Source: a virus
Direction: 5' to 3' (one strand)
IMG/VR virus record: IMGVR_UViG_3300025146_000081
Location: 1-20,160 of that record
DNA: 20,160 bases
Below, piece after piece: positions 14,050 through 20,086 of this stretch; the first letter of the stretch is position 1, and each line of letters begins with the position of its first letter. The notes under the pieces are model-generated. The model ran no database searches. It was not told the DNA's origin and saw only the letters and a list, made by a program, of their open reading frames with translations. Both the position numbers and the translations under genes were made by a program.

Positions 14050-14637
14050 ATGATACGAGATTCAAAACAATTGCAAATCGGAAAAGCTGGAGAATATTTG
14101 GTTTGTGCTGATTTAATTTTAAAAGGATTTATAGCATTTCCAAGTGAACAAGGACTACCTTATGATGTACTTTTAGACACAGGAGAAAAACTATTGAGGG
14201 TTCAAGTAAAAACGACAGAAAGACCACGTTTAGTTAAACAAAGAAACACGCCAATACCTGCATATATTTTCAGTATTAAAAGGGCTGGAGCAAATGGCAA
14301 AACACGCTACAATGAAAACGAAATAGATTTATTCGCTTTGGTTTGTTTAGATACCATAAGTATTGGTTATTTATTAAATAAAGAAATGCCAACAACAATA
14401 AATATAAGAGTTGATAGCGAGCGTGGTAAATATTACGATGAAAAAGGATTATTGGATTACAATCAGGCTATAAAGCTACATGAAAACATAAAAAATAAAT
14501 CAGAAATAGGGAGAATGTTAAATATACAACAGGCTGTTGTAAGTAAATATTTACAACCAAATTACATACCTTTTAAAACAAATGCAAAGTATTTTTCAGA
14601 ATTTAAAAAAGATAAATCATGGTTCCTGACTATATAA
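14050..14637 (+). CDS. PD-(D/E)XK nuclease with C-terminal helix-turn-helix
   Basis: This 195-aa protein shows a PD-(D/E)XK core: a helix with GEYLVCADLILKGF (E15), PYDVLLD (D39) and VQVKTT (Q52, K54), the usual layout of restriction enzymes and group I intron-type endonucleases. Residues 147-171 (NKSEIGRMLNIQQAVVSKYL) look like a helix-turn-helix that could bind DNA or autoregulate. The 3' end overlaps the methyltransferase start by 19 bases. Pairing with a DNA methyltransferase suggests a restriction-modification unit, but a homing-type nuclease beside a methyltransferase is an alternative. The gene is very AT-rich, unlike the left-half phage genes, in line with recent acquisition. Confidence 0.75.
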   Translation: MIRDSKQLQIGKAGEYLVCADLILKGFIAFPSEQGLPYDVLLDTGEKLLRVQVKTTERPRLVKQRNTPIPAYIFSIKRAGANGKTRYNENEIDLFALVCLDTISIGYLLNKEMPTTINIRVDSERGKYYDEKGLLDYNQAIKLHENIKNKSEIGRMLNIQQAVVSKYLQPNYIPFKTNAKYFSEFKKDKSWFLTI

Positions 14638-15272
14638 GTAAATCGGAAAATAATACAATAAATTTTTATAACTGTGACTGTATTGAATTTATGCGGTCTA
14701 TTCCTGATAATTACTTTTCTATTGCCATTACAGACCCGCCCTATGGATTAGGTAACAAATTGACAAATGGTGGCACTTGGTCTGTAAAATGGCAGGATAA
14801 GGGTGCTGATTGGGATAAAACGCCAACAAAAGAATATTGGGAACAATTATTTAGGGTATCTAATAATTGGATTGTTTGGGGTGGAAATTACTTTATAGAG
14901 CATTTACCAAATTGTAGAAACTTTATTGCTTGGCATAAACCATATATGGATGGTATGCACTCCATGAGTAATGTAGAATTGGCTTTAACTTCTTTTGATA
15001 AAAACGCAAAAAAAGTATCATTCAATAAAGACAAAGGAACAGAATATAGGATTCATGTAACCCAAAAACCAATCTCCCTATACCGTTGGCTACTCCAAAA
15101 CTACGCAAAGATAGGAGATAAGATATTTGATTCACATGGAGGAAGCATGAGTTCGGCAATAGCTTGCGACATGGAAGGATTCGACCTTGACATCTGTGAA
15201 ATCGATAAAGATTACTTCGATGCTGGTGTAAACAGATTTAACGAATACAAAAGGCAGTTAACTCTATTTTAG
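14619..15272 (+). CDS. DNA methyltransferase, N4/N6 beta class
   Basis: This 217-aa protein transfers a methyl group from S-adenosylmethionine to adenine N6 or cytosine N4. Motif IV TDPPYG (38-43) is N-terminal, and the cofactor motif I region KIFDSHGGSMSSAIA (168-181) is C-terminal, the beta-class order. The protein is short for its class, with a small target-recognition region, so specificity cannot be read. It overlaps the nuclease gene by 19 bases. The last ~210 bases (from about 15060) are visibly more GC-rich and C-ending in codon use than the first two thirds, hinting at a chimeric gene. Its 3' end overlaps the convergent 129-aa gene by 4 bases. Confidence 0.88.
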   Translation: MVPDYISKSENNTINFYNCDCIEFMRSIPDNYFSIAITDPPYGLGNKLTNGGTWSVKWQDKGADWDKTPTKEYWEQLFRVSNNWIVWGGNYFIEHLPNCRNFIAWHKPYMDGMHSMSNVELALTSFDKNAKKVSFNKDKGTEYRIHVTQKPISLYRWLLQNYAKIGDKIFDSHGGSMSSAIACDMEGFDLDICEIDKDYFDAGVNRFNEYKRQLTLF

Positions 15273-15658
15273 TTCTTCTGAAATAAACTTCTCCTATCTA
15301 TTTTAATATTTCCTAAGTGAGCATACATAGCACTCTGCATATTCTTTGCAAACTTTCCTACTTCTTTACTTCTATCACGTGAATACTTCACCATTTCATC
15401 TTCTATTGCACAGAAGAACTTTAAAAATTCACCAAATTCAACAGCACCGTTATCCACGTCATATTCGAGTAAGAACTTTCTAAATTTCCTTCTACGGTTT
15501 TCATTCACCCACGCCCACAGTTTCCTGCAACCTTTCCAACCGTGTTCAATACCGAGTTCCTGCCGTTGGTCGCCATAGAGTTTAATTAAGCGTTCCGCCT
15601 CTTCGGGTGTGGTTTCTGTAACGTACTTTGCTAAAAGTTTTGTGTCGCTAATATTCAT
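15269..15658 (-). CDS. Unknown 129-aa basic protein, convergent to the methyltransferase
   Basis: The only minus-strand gene in the right half. The protein is helical and basic (GCRKLWAWVNENRRRKFRKF, KNMQSAMYAHLGNIKIDRRS), with no recognised motif. Its base use resembles the left-half phage genes. It has its own promoter motif (TATATTTG) just upstream and overlaps the methyltransferase 3' end by 4 bases. A regulatory or DNA-associated role is possible from the charge, but this is not supported by any family match. Confidence 0.7.
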   Translation of the reverse strand: MNISDTKLLAKYVTETTPEEAERLIKLYGDQRQELGIEHGWKGCRKLWAWVNENRRRKFRKFLLEYDVDNGAVEFGEFLKFFCAIEDEMVKYSRDRSKEVGKFAKNMQSAMYAHLGNIKIDRRSLFQKN

Positions 15659-15673
15659 AATCTTTTTTTACTA

Positions 15674-15681
15674 CAAATATA
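15674..15681 (-). promoter_or_regulatory. Promoter -7 element (TATATTTG) of the 129-aa gene
   Basis: The minus strand reads TATATTTG, 15 bases upstream of ATG 15658. No clear -33 box. It is divergent from another TAnnTTTG motif at 15748, leaving a 66-base divergent promoter region. Confidence 0.5.
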
Positions 15682-15747
15682 GTAATAAATATTGCTCGAT
15701 GTGTTGTAAAACATAAAAAATTATGCTCATTTATACGAATTATTCAT

Positions 15748-15755
15748 TATCTTTG
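15748..15755 (+). promoter_or_regulatory. Promoter -7 element (TATCTTTG) before the attC-like repeat
   Basis: A perfect TAnnTTTG match 19 bases before the first full attC-like element. It could transcribe the 59-aa ORF and the glycosyltransferase gene through the repeat. No -33 TTG is seen. Confidence 0.5.
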
Positions 15756-15773
15756 CAGAAAAAAAAGTTATGG

Positions 15774-15898
15774 TAACGTATGGTGCTATACGATGTGGCG
15801 GACTTTCAGCAGAAAGCCCAATACGAAGCACCACAGTTTGAATTAGTAAAAATATTTAACCGAAGCACGTCACCCGCCATATTGTATATCACTTGTTA
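15774..15898 (+). repeat. attC-like 125-bp repeat, copy 1
   Basis: The element begins TAAC and ends GTTA (outer 4-bp pairing). Its main stem is GTGCTATACGATGTGGCGG (15783-15801) with CCGCCATATTGTATATCAC (15874-15892); nearly every position pairs, with some G-U. It has the same length (125) as the element at 17867 and shares its box ATGTGGCGGACTTT, its opposite box CCGCCATATTG, and short words in the central arm (AATATT, TAACCGA). The variable half of the stem differs between copies but stays complementary. This is the architecture of integron attC sites; an intercistronic RNA hairpin is the alternative. Confidence 0.65.
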
Positions 15899-15931
15899 GC
15901 GGATGCCCTTCTTCATAAATCATAAATAAAA

Positions 15932-16111
15932 ATGAAAATAGCAGTAATAGTAACAGTTTGCCATCAAATAGGAATAGAAACTTGGAAAGACTTTCACACT
16001 ACAAAAGTGTTTGAAGAAAATTCAACCATTAAAGAGATTGATGATTGGATAAAATCAATTAATAAAAATGCAAGTTTCTCAGATGCTAAAATCTCGTTGT
16101 GTGTCGATTAG
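15932..16111 (+). CDS. Unknown 59-aa protein, cassette-like
   Basis: ATG 15932 opens a 59-codon frame (MKIAVIVTVCHQIGIETWKD, then FHTTKVFEENSTIKEIDDWI). It looks like a small alpha/beta protein. It directly follows the first attC-like repeat after a 33-base A-rich leader. No family is recognised. The gene is AT-rich and lies between elements resembling integron attachment sites, so it may be a mobile cassette gene. Confidence 0.6.
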   Translation: MKIAVIVTVCHQIGIETWKDFHTTKVFEENSTIKEIDDWIKSINKNASFSDAKISLCVD

Positions 16112-16174
16112 GGTTTCCGCTAACAATCTGCTAAACGAATATTTTGTTATACAAAACTTTGTAAATGTTTGATT

Positions 16175-16960
16175 ATGAAACTATCAGTAATAACAACTTC
16201 TTACAACAAGTGTGAAACACTAAAACACGCAATCGACAGCGTGATTAACAACTTAATCGGAATAGACTATGAGTTAATAATCGTTGACGATGGAAGCACA
16301 GATGGCAGTGTGGATATAATCAATTCATACACCGATAGTAAAATTAAGAAGATATTCACACCGCACTACGGAATGTTGAACGCCTACAAAGTAGCACTTG
16401 ATAATGTAAGTGGTGATTACATTACTTTTTGTGATTGTGATGACTACAAGAATCGTGGACTAAAGTTTCAGTTTCTAATGATGGCAGCGTTTAACCATGA
16501 CCTTACGTGTTCACGAGCATACATTGATAACGGTAAAATAATTAAGTCAGACACACCGATTGAAGTGTTGGAGGCAGGATTGGCTTACGACAATGTACTG
16601 AAAGGTAAGGCGTGTGTTCACGCACAAACGTTAATGATAAAAAAAGACTACTTTGACAAGTACATAGACTTCGATAAGTTTTTAGACTTCAACGTGTGGG
16701 ATTTACCGATACTACTTGAAGCTATACGCCACACCAAAATGGTATATTTCGATTTCTACACAGGAACGTACCGTGTGGGTACAGAAACAGCTACCAAGAC
16801 AGAAAGTCGCTTAAAAAGGCTAAAACTCGTGTTAGGATACATGAAAATAAAGCTGTGGTATATTAGAAGGTATGGTTGTAAACCAACCACGTTTACCTAC
16901 ATGATTTATAAATTTACAAGGGATATGGTGAGTATAATATTTAAAAGGTGGAATAAATGA
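16175..16960 (+). CDS. Family 2 glycosyltransferase
   Basis: A GT-A fold glycosyltransferase of 261 aa that would transfer a sugar from a nucleotide-sugar donor. It shows the GT2 start LSVITTSYNKCETLKHAIDS, IIVDDGSTDGS for the nucleotide site, and DYITFCDCDDY containing the metal-binding DxD. The C-terminus is basic without a clear membrane anchor. I chose ATG 16175 over the TTG two codons earlier. In phages such enzymes may modify phage DNA or virion proteins or alter the host surface; the acceptor cannot be told here. The next gene overlaps by 4 bases (ATGA). Codon use is closer to the phage structural genes than to the cassette-like ORFs. Confidence 0.85.
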   Translation: MKLSVITTSYNKCETLKHAIDSVINNLIGIDYELIIVDDGSTDGSVDIINSYTDSKIKKIFTPHYGMLNAYKVALDNVSGDYITFCDCDDYKNRGLKFQFLMMAAFNHDLTCSRAYIDNGKIIKSDTPIEVLEAGLAYDNVLKGKACVHAQTLMIKKDYFDKYIDFDKFLDFNVWDLPILLEAIRHTKMVYFDFYTGTYRVGTETATKTESRLKRLKLVLGYMKIKLWYIRRYGCKPTTFTYMIYKFTRDMVSIIFKRWNK

Positions 16961-17178
16961 ACTATCTAATTGAATACACGGCAAAGACCACACAAGGAGT
17001 TGTGATAAAGAGTGGCAAGATGCGTGTGAAAAACAAAATGAGTACACTCCACGCACAATTGTCATTTGAAGATTATCTGAAAAGCAAGATGCCAAATTTC
17101 GGTGTGTTGATAGTGCATGACTGCAAGGAGGAAATGGATAACGATTTCTTAAATATTTTTAAAGATATTTTTAAGTAA
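16957..17178 (+). CDS. Unknown 73-aa protein coupled to the glycosyltransferase
   Basis: It starts MNYLIEYTAKTTQGVVIKSG in an ATGA overlap with the glycosyltransferase and ends NDFLNIFKDIFK. The N-terminal strand-turn-strand and HAQLSFEDYLKSKMPNFGVL look like a small alpha/beta fold. Similar short proteins with the opening 'xYLIEYTA+' occur among small phage proteins in this window's style (compare the 39-aa ORF at 19742), but I recognise no family. Confidence 0.65.
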   Translation: MNYLIEYTAKTTQGVVIKSGKMRVKNKMSTLHAQLSFEDYLKSKMPNFGVLIVHDCKEEMDNDFLNIFKDIFK

Positions 17179-17255
17179 AAAAACTAAAGTACCGTAGGGA
17201 GGCTGTAAACGGGCGTGAGTGTACGATGGCTGATTGTAATAATTGTGGTGTTATA

Positions 17256-17324
17256 TAACGTTTTGGTGCTTGTTGTCAGTAGCGGATTTACAGCACAAAT
17301 GTTTAATTGAAAATAAAAGTTGAT
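17256..17324 (+). repeat. Short TAACG-type intergenic repeat before the 68-aa gene
   Basis: It begins TAACGTTTTGGTGCTTG and contains GTGCT ... AGCAC as a 5-bp stem, then an AT-rich leader to ATG 17325. It has the same layout as the elements at 12027 and 12471. The upstream part of the 146-base gap (17179-17255) holds nothing I can identify. Confidence 0.45.
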
Positions 17325-17531
17325 ATGAAAATAGAAATTAAAATTACCGATGATGCTGGCAATGTTCAGTTATACAATGTTAGCGGTTCGTTGCAACAAA
17401 TAGTGTGGGACGGATTTCTAACAGCACAATACCAAGATGAACAATGGCATGACCAAGATACTTGTGATTTAATAGTAAAGAAATTAAAGGGAGAAAGTCC
17501 GCTTGAATATGCTGTCAGCAATGACCGATAA
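17325..17531 (+). CDS. Unknown 68-aa acidic protein, cassette-like
   Basis: The ATG 17325 start (MKIEIKITDDAGNVQLYNVS) is preferred over the TTG at 17307. The protein is a small strand-rich domain with an acidic helical end (DQDTCDLIVKKLKGESPLEY). Its stop TAA is the first three bases of TAACGG, as in two other genes here. No family is recognised. It lies in a run of small genes separated by repeat elements. Confidence 0.65.
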   Translation: MKIEIKITDDAGNVQLYNVSGSLQQIVWDGFLTAQYQDEQWHDQDTCDLIVKKLKGESPLEYAVSNDR

Positions 17532-17575
17532 CGGTTTAGCTATGTTTAGTTGCGAACAAATTAAAACGAAATATT
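17529..17575 (+). repeat. Short TAACGG-type intergenic repeat before the 97-aa gene
   Basis: Only 47 bases: TAACGGTTTAGCTATG, then an AT-rich leader to ATG 17576. The first TAA is the upstream stop codon. No strong stem is visible, so it may be a degenerate or shortened copy. Confidence 0.4.
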
Positions 17576-17869
17576 ATGAATGATTACGACTTATTGGAAA
17601 AAATGATTGAGGCATCATCAGCCTACGTTAAAGGTGAAATAAGCTCAAAAGAGTGCAGTGCAAAAATGGCAAGTTCATTAAATGCTCATAAAGAGCAATT
17701 AAATATAGCTTGTGTTAACCGCTGTGCTTCTGTTATCCCAACGACATGGTTAGACCCTTTATTGACAGGAAAAGATGCAGCATTAACTGGTGAGGCCGGT
17801 AAATGGGGATGCCCTGATATTGAAAACTTACTGAAAGCAATTAAAAACCGTATTGAGCATTGCGGTTAA
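17576..17869 (+). CDS. Unknown 97-aa protein, cassette-like
   Basis: It begins MNDYDLLEKMIEASSAYVKG and is mostly helical, with conserved-looking Cys residues (SSKECSAKM, NIACVNRCASV, KWGCPDIE). The N-terminus resembles the start of the 64-aa protein at 12956 in pattern (helix, GE(L/I)(T/S), EC). Its TAA stop begins the second full attC-like repeat (TAACGG), so ORF and repeat together look like one cassette. No function assigned. Confidence 0.65.
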   Translation: MNDYDLLEKMIEASSAYVKGEISSKECSAKMASSLNAHKEQLNIACVNRCASVIPTTWLDPLLTGKDAALTGEAGKWGCPDIENLLKAIKNRIEHCG

Positions 17870-17991
17870 CGGTTTGCACATAGGCAATGTGGCGGACTTT
17901 GGAACGCTGAACTTTCTGCAACCACTAAACTTGATTTGAAAACGAAACTTAATATTAACCGAGAACCCGCCATATTGCCTATGTGCTGTTA
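17867..17991 (+). repeat. attC-like 125-bp repeat, copy 2
   Basis: The element runs from TAAC (the stop of the 97-aa gene) to GTTA. Its stem GCACATAGGCAATGTGGCGG (17876-17895) pairs with CCGCCATATTGCCTATGTGC (17967-17986): 20 pairs, one of them G-T/G-U. The shared box ATGTGGCGGACTTT and the exact 125-bp length match the copy at 15774, while the outer stem half differs and compensates. A GTTA end plus unpaired spacer between outer and inner stem recalls the R and L boxes of integron attC sites. No integrase gene lies in the window. Confidence 0.7.
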
Positions 17992-18022
17992 TAGGTAGGG
18001 CTTCTCACAAACTTAAATAGAA

Positions 18023-18298
18023 ATGAAAAAAACAATTTGGAAATTTGAATTAGACGTTACGGATAAACAATTTGTTCGTATGCCACAAGAAGCTGAATTA
18101 TTATCAGTTCAAACACAAAATGAAACGCCTTGTTTATGGGCTTTAGTAAATCCCAATCAAGCAACAGAGGAAAGATGCTTTGAAGTATTTGGAACTGGGC
18201 ATCCTGTTCATTGTGATATGGGTATTGATAGAAAATATATTGGAACGTTTCAGATGCAAAATGGCAGATTAGTCTTTCACTTGTTTGAACGTCTTTAG
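18023..18298 (+). CDS. DUF7352-like protein
   Basis: This 91-aa protein (MKKTIWKFELDVTDKQFVRM, then PQEAELLSVQTQNETPCLWA) follows the pattern of a widespread small domain found in phages and bacteria, which I remember as DUF7352. Shared features are the IWKF opening, the LSVQ strand, PCLWALV, the FGTGHPV turn, and GTFQMQNGRLVFHLFE at the end. It is strand-rich and probably a small soluble beta domain. The biochemical role of the family is not known to me. It directly follows the second attC-like repeat after a 31-base leader. Confidence 0.65.
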   Translation: MKKTIWKFELDVTDKQFVRMPQEAELLSVQTQNETPCLWALVNPNQATEERCFEVFGTGHPVHCDMGIDRKYIGTFQMQNGRLVFHLFERL

Positions 18299-18372
18299 CC
18301 TTACCAATAACTATGTTATATGTGCAATAAAATGACGGCGATTTATATGTTAATTATTTCATTTACAACCAC

Positions 18373-18684
18373 ATGAAACTATCACAACAAATAGCCAAGT
18401 ACAAGATATACTTTGACAGGTCACGGACTTACTTAGGGTACATACAGCTTTTAATGATAATGAAACTGTTCTTTTCTGACATTAAGTTGTCGTACTTCGT
18501 TATCGTAGCAGGGGTGGTGGTTGGTGTGATACTACTGATAGTAATAGGCTATTTAGACACCAAGTTCGGCATCAGGTCGCGTGAGATGGAGAACAACGCA
18601 TTGAACAACCCTGTGTATGTAGAAATACTTGATAAATTGAATAGAATAGAAAAAAATGTTGTAGAATTGCGATGTAATAACTAA
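18373..18684 (+). CDS. Small inner-membrane protein, unknown
   Basis: This 103-aa protein has one strong membrane helix (YFVIVAGVVVGVILLIVIGY, about 51-70) and a weaker one before it (TYLGYIQLLMIMKLFF, about 19-34). It ends with a helical, charged C-terminus (PVYVEILDKLNRIEKNVVEL). A two-helix hairpin with a cytoplasmic or periplasmic coiled tail is likely. Small phage membrane proteins may be holins, superinfection-exclusion factors or anchors, but none is supported specifically. It begins the dense rightward gene train that continues to the window end. Confidence 0.7.
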   Translation: MKLSQQIAKYKIYFDRSRTYLGYIQLLMIMKLFFSDIKLSYFVIVAGVVVGVILLIVIGYLDTKFGIRSREMENNALNNPVYVEILDKLNRIEKNVVELRCNN

Positions 18685-18696
18685 ATTTGTAAAAAT

Positions 18697-18846
18697 ATGG
18701 GAATAAGAAGTAAAATAAGAAAGCGTATCTTCGAGTTAAACGGAATTGAGGAAAAAGCAAAAGAGAACAACGACAAGGCTACGATGATTGAAATGGAGAT
18801 TAGGAAACACGAACTTAAATTATTATTGTCATGGTTGAAAAAATAG
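18697..18846 (+). CDS. Unknown 49-aa basic helical protein
   Basis: ATG 18697 opens MGIRSKIRKRIFELNGIEEK and continues as a single charged helix to SWLKK and TAG. The ATG follows an A-rich leader 12 bases after the previous stop, and the frame overlaps the next gene by 16 bases. Too short for family assignment; coding is supported by the compact arrangement. Confidence 0.55.
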   Translation: MGIRSKIRKRIFELNGIEEKAKENNDKATMIEMEIRKHELKLLLSWLKK

Positions 18847-19019
18847 ATTCAGGAAGTGAAGTTTGGCAAGACGTATATGGATGGGATTACCCGGATTTAG
18901 CAGATGCCTTTGTATCGTATGCTGAACGTGGTGGTGTGCCACTGACAGAAGAAGAACTAAACGAACTAAATGATGACAGCGATTATATTCACGAATTATT
19001 ACTTAAATATTTATTCTAA
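18831..19019 (+). CDS. Unknown 62-aa acidic protein
   Basis: This acidic small protein (MVEKIDSGSEVWQDVYGWDY, then PDLADAFVSYAERG) ends with a Glu/Asp-rich helix (EEELNELNDDSDYIHELLLK). It overlaps the previous gene by 16 bases and its stop TAA shares an A with the next ATG (TAATG). The W/Y-rich middle suggests a folded domain, but no family is recognised. Confidence 0.65.
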   Translation: MVEKIDSGSEVWQDVYGWDYPDLADAFVSYAERGGVPLTEEELNELNDDSDYIHELLLKYLF

Positions 19020-19153
19020 TGAAAATTAAATGCTACGACGAATGGATTGAAGTGGAAGAAGTTTCTGACGAATCAGTTAGAGAACATTTCTACTCGGACA
19101 AAGAAGGTAATATGTACTTTGACTTTGAAATAGAAGGATATGATAGAACTTGA
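19019..19153 (+). CDS. Unknown 44-aa acidic protein
   Basis: A frame starting at ATG 19019 (TAATG overlap) encodes MKIKCYDEWIEVEEVSDESV and ends FDFEIEGYDRT. It is acidic and strand-like. It overlaps the next gene by 14 bases. Both overlaps and the protein-like composition favour a real gene. Function unknown. Confidence 0.55.
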   Translation: MKIKCYDEWIEVEEVSDESVREHFYSDKEGNMYFDFEIEGYDRT

Positions 19154-19370
19154 TATTTACTACAACACCGATGAAACGTCTAAGCTCGAAGAGTTGGAAA
19201 TAAAAGTTGACTTGGACGATTGTGAGCTAAAGAAAACACTGTTTATAACAATAGACGCTGTTTCTCCATACGAAGGCAACAGGACACTGATATACTCGTC
19301 CGGTGATAGATTTGTGTGTGCTTTGAGTTATAAAGAACTAAAAAAAATATTAAGTGAAATATACAATTGA
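19140..19370 (+). CDS. Unknown 76-aa protein
   Basis: ATG 19140 gives MIELDIYYNTDETSKLEELE, a small acidic alpha/beta protein with strands (LFITIDAVSP, FVCALS) and a final helix (YKELKKILSEIYN). It overlaps the genes on both sides by 14 and 17 bases. No family is recognised. Confidence 0.65.
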   Translation: MIELDIYYNTDETSKLEELEIKVDLDDCELKKTLFITIDAVSPYEGNRTLIYSSGDRFVCALSYKELKKILSEIYN

Positions 19371-19758
19371 ATTTAACGATACACAACTCCAAATCGTAGC
19401 AATAGGGTTAGAGTTCTATTCAAGATTCCTTGCAGGACAATGGGAGATACCCGATGCAATGGAATGGAAAGAATATGAAAACAGAAACAAAGATTCTCAA
19501 TTTTGGAGTTTAAGGAATCATGTTGAAGAACAACTGAACATACTTAAATCTGTGCTTACAGGATTACAATTAAATGAATCATACGGTATAGGTTCACCAC
19601 ATTTGTCAGAAGATGCCAATATCGCATACGACATATACAGACCAATATGGGAGGAACTTGTTGGCAAAGGTGATACGTGGAACGTGTATTCAAGTCCGGG
19701 ATTAACTTACAGTAAAGAAGGTAGAATTAAAATAATAAAAGATGAAAACAACATTTAA
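19354..19758 (+). CDS. Unknown 134-aa protein
   Basis: A GTG start at 19354 (KYTIEFNDTQLQIVAIGLEF) is chosen; it overlaps the previous gene by 17 bases, in keeping with the other overlaps here. The protein is helical and acidic (SLRNHVEEQLNILKSVLTGL) with an aromatic-rich end. Such 'YTIEFNDTQLxIV' proteins recur in phages to my memory, but I know no function. The next gene overlaps by 17 bases. Confidence 0.65.
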   Translation: MKYTIEFNDTQLQIVAIGLEFYSRFLAGQWEIPDAMEWKEYENRNKDSQFWSLRNHVEEQLNILKSVLTGLQLNESYGIGSPHLSEDANIAYDIYRPIWEELVGKGDTWNVYSSPGLTYSKEGRIKIIKDENNI

Positions 19759-19861
19759 AGTAACAGTCGAATACGAAGACATGGAACGTGAAGACTTAAA
19801 AGCAGAAATAGCAGAAAGCATATATGATATTTCGGGTGTGATTAAAGTAGAGGTAGAATAA
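19742..19861 (+). CDS. Unknown 39-aa protein
   Basis: ATG 19742 opens MKTTFKVTVEYEDMEREDLK and ends VIKVEVE. It has a strand-helix-strand pattern, like a half ferredoxin-like fold. It overlaps the previous gene by 17 bases. Very short, but its composition and context fit the gene train. Confidence 0.55.
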   Translation: MKTTFKVTVEYEDMEREDLKAEIAESIYDISGVIKVEVE

Positions 19862-19870
19862 TCCCTTGTG

Positions 19871-19905
19871 GGTACGCTACGAGCCGTGTGAGGCATTATC
19901 GTACC
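19871..19905 (+). other. Intergenic hairpin GGTACG/CGTACC
   Basis: In the 66-base gap before the 52-aa ORF, GGTACG (19871-19876) and CGTACC (19900-19905) can pair around a 23-nt loop. No U-tract follows, so it is not a simple terminator. It may be a translational or processing element. The evidence is only the inverted repeat. Confidence 0.3.
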
Positions 19906-19927
19906 TGAGTGGGTATAAATGTAAGCT

Positions 19928-20086
19928 ATGAAAAAAGAATCAGTAGATATAACTCAATACGAGCCTGTGTTGGAATACAACAGTTATCTAAAACGCAAAA
20001 CACAAGTCCCAAAGACTTATGTTAACAAGAAGACAGGAGAGGTGGTGCAAATACAGTGGCATAAAGGTAAATTTGAAATACAATGA
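19928..20086 (+). CDS. Unknown 52-aa basic protein
   Basis: ATG 19928 gives MKKESVDITQYEPVLEYNSY, then a basic segment (LKRKTQVPKTYVNKKTGE) and VVQIQWHKGKFEIQ. The TGA stop overlaps the next ATG as ATGA. The composition suggests a small basic domain, possibly nucleic-acid binding, but nothing specific is visible. Confidence 0.6.
   Translation: MKKESVDITQYEPVLEYNSYLKRKTQVPKTYVNKKTGEVVQIQWHKGKFEIQ

Noticed and set aside
15770-15841. Short ORF (MVTYGAIRCGGLSAESPIRS...) inside the first attC-like repeat
   Set aside because: It lies wholly in the structured repeat, and its sequence is explained by the repeat boxes shared with the copy at 17867, where no such frame is kept.
12027-17991. CRISPR array
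   Set aside because: The repeats are spaced by whole genes, vary in sequence and length, and no spacers of regular size or cas genes are seen.
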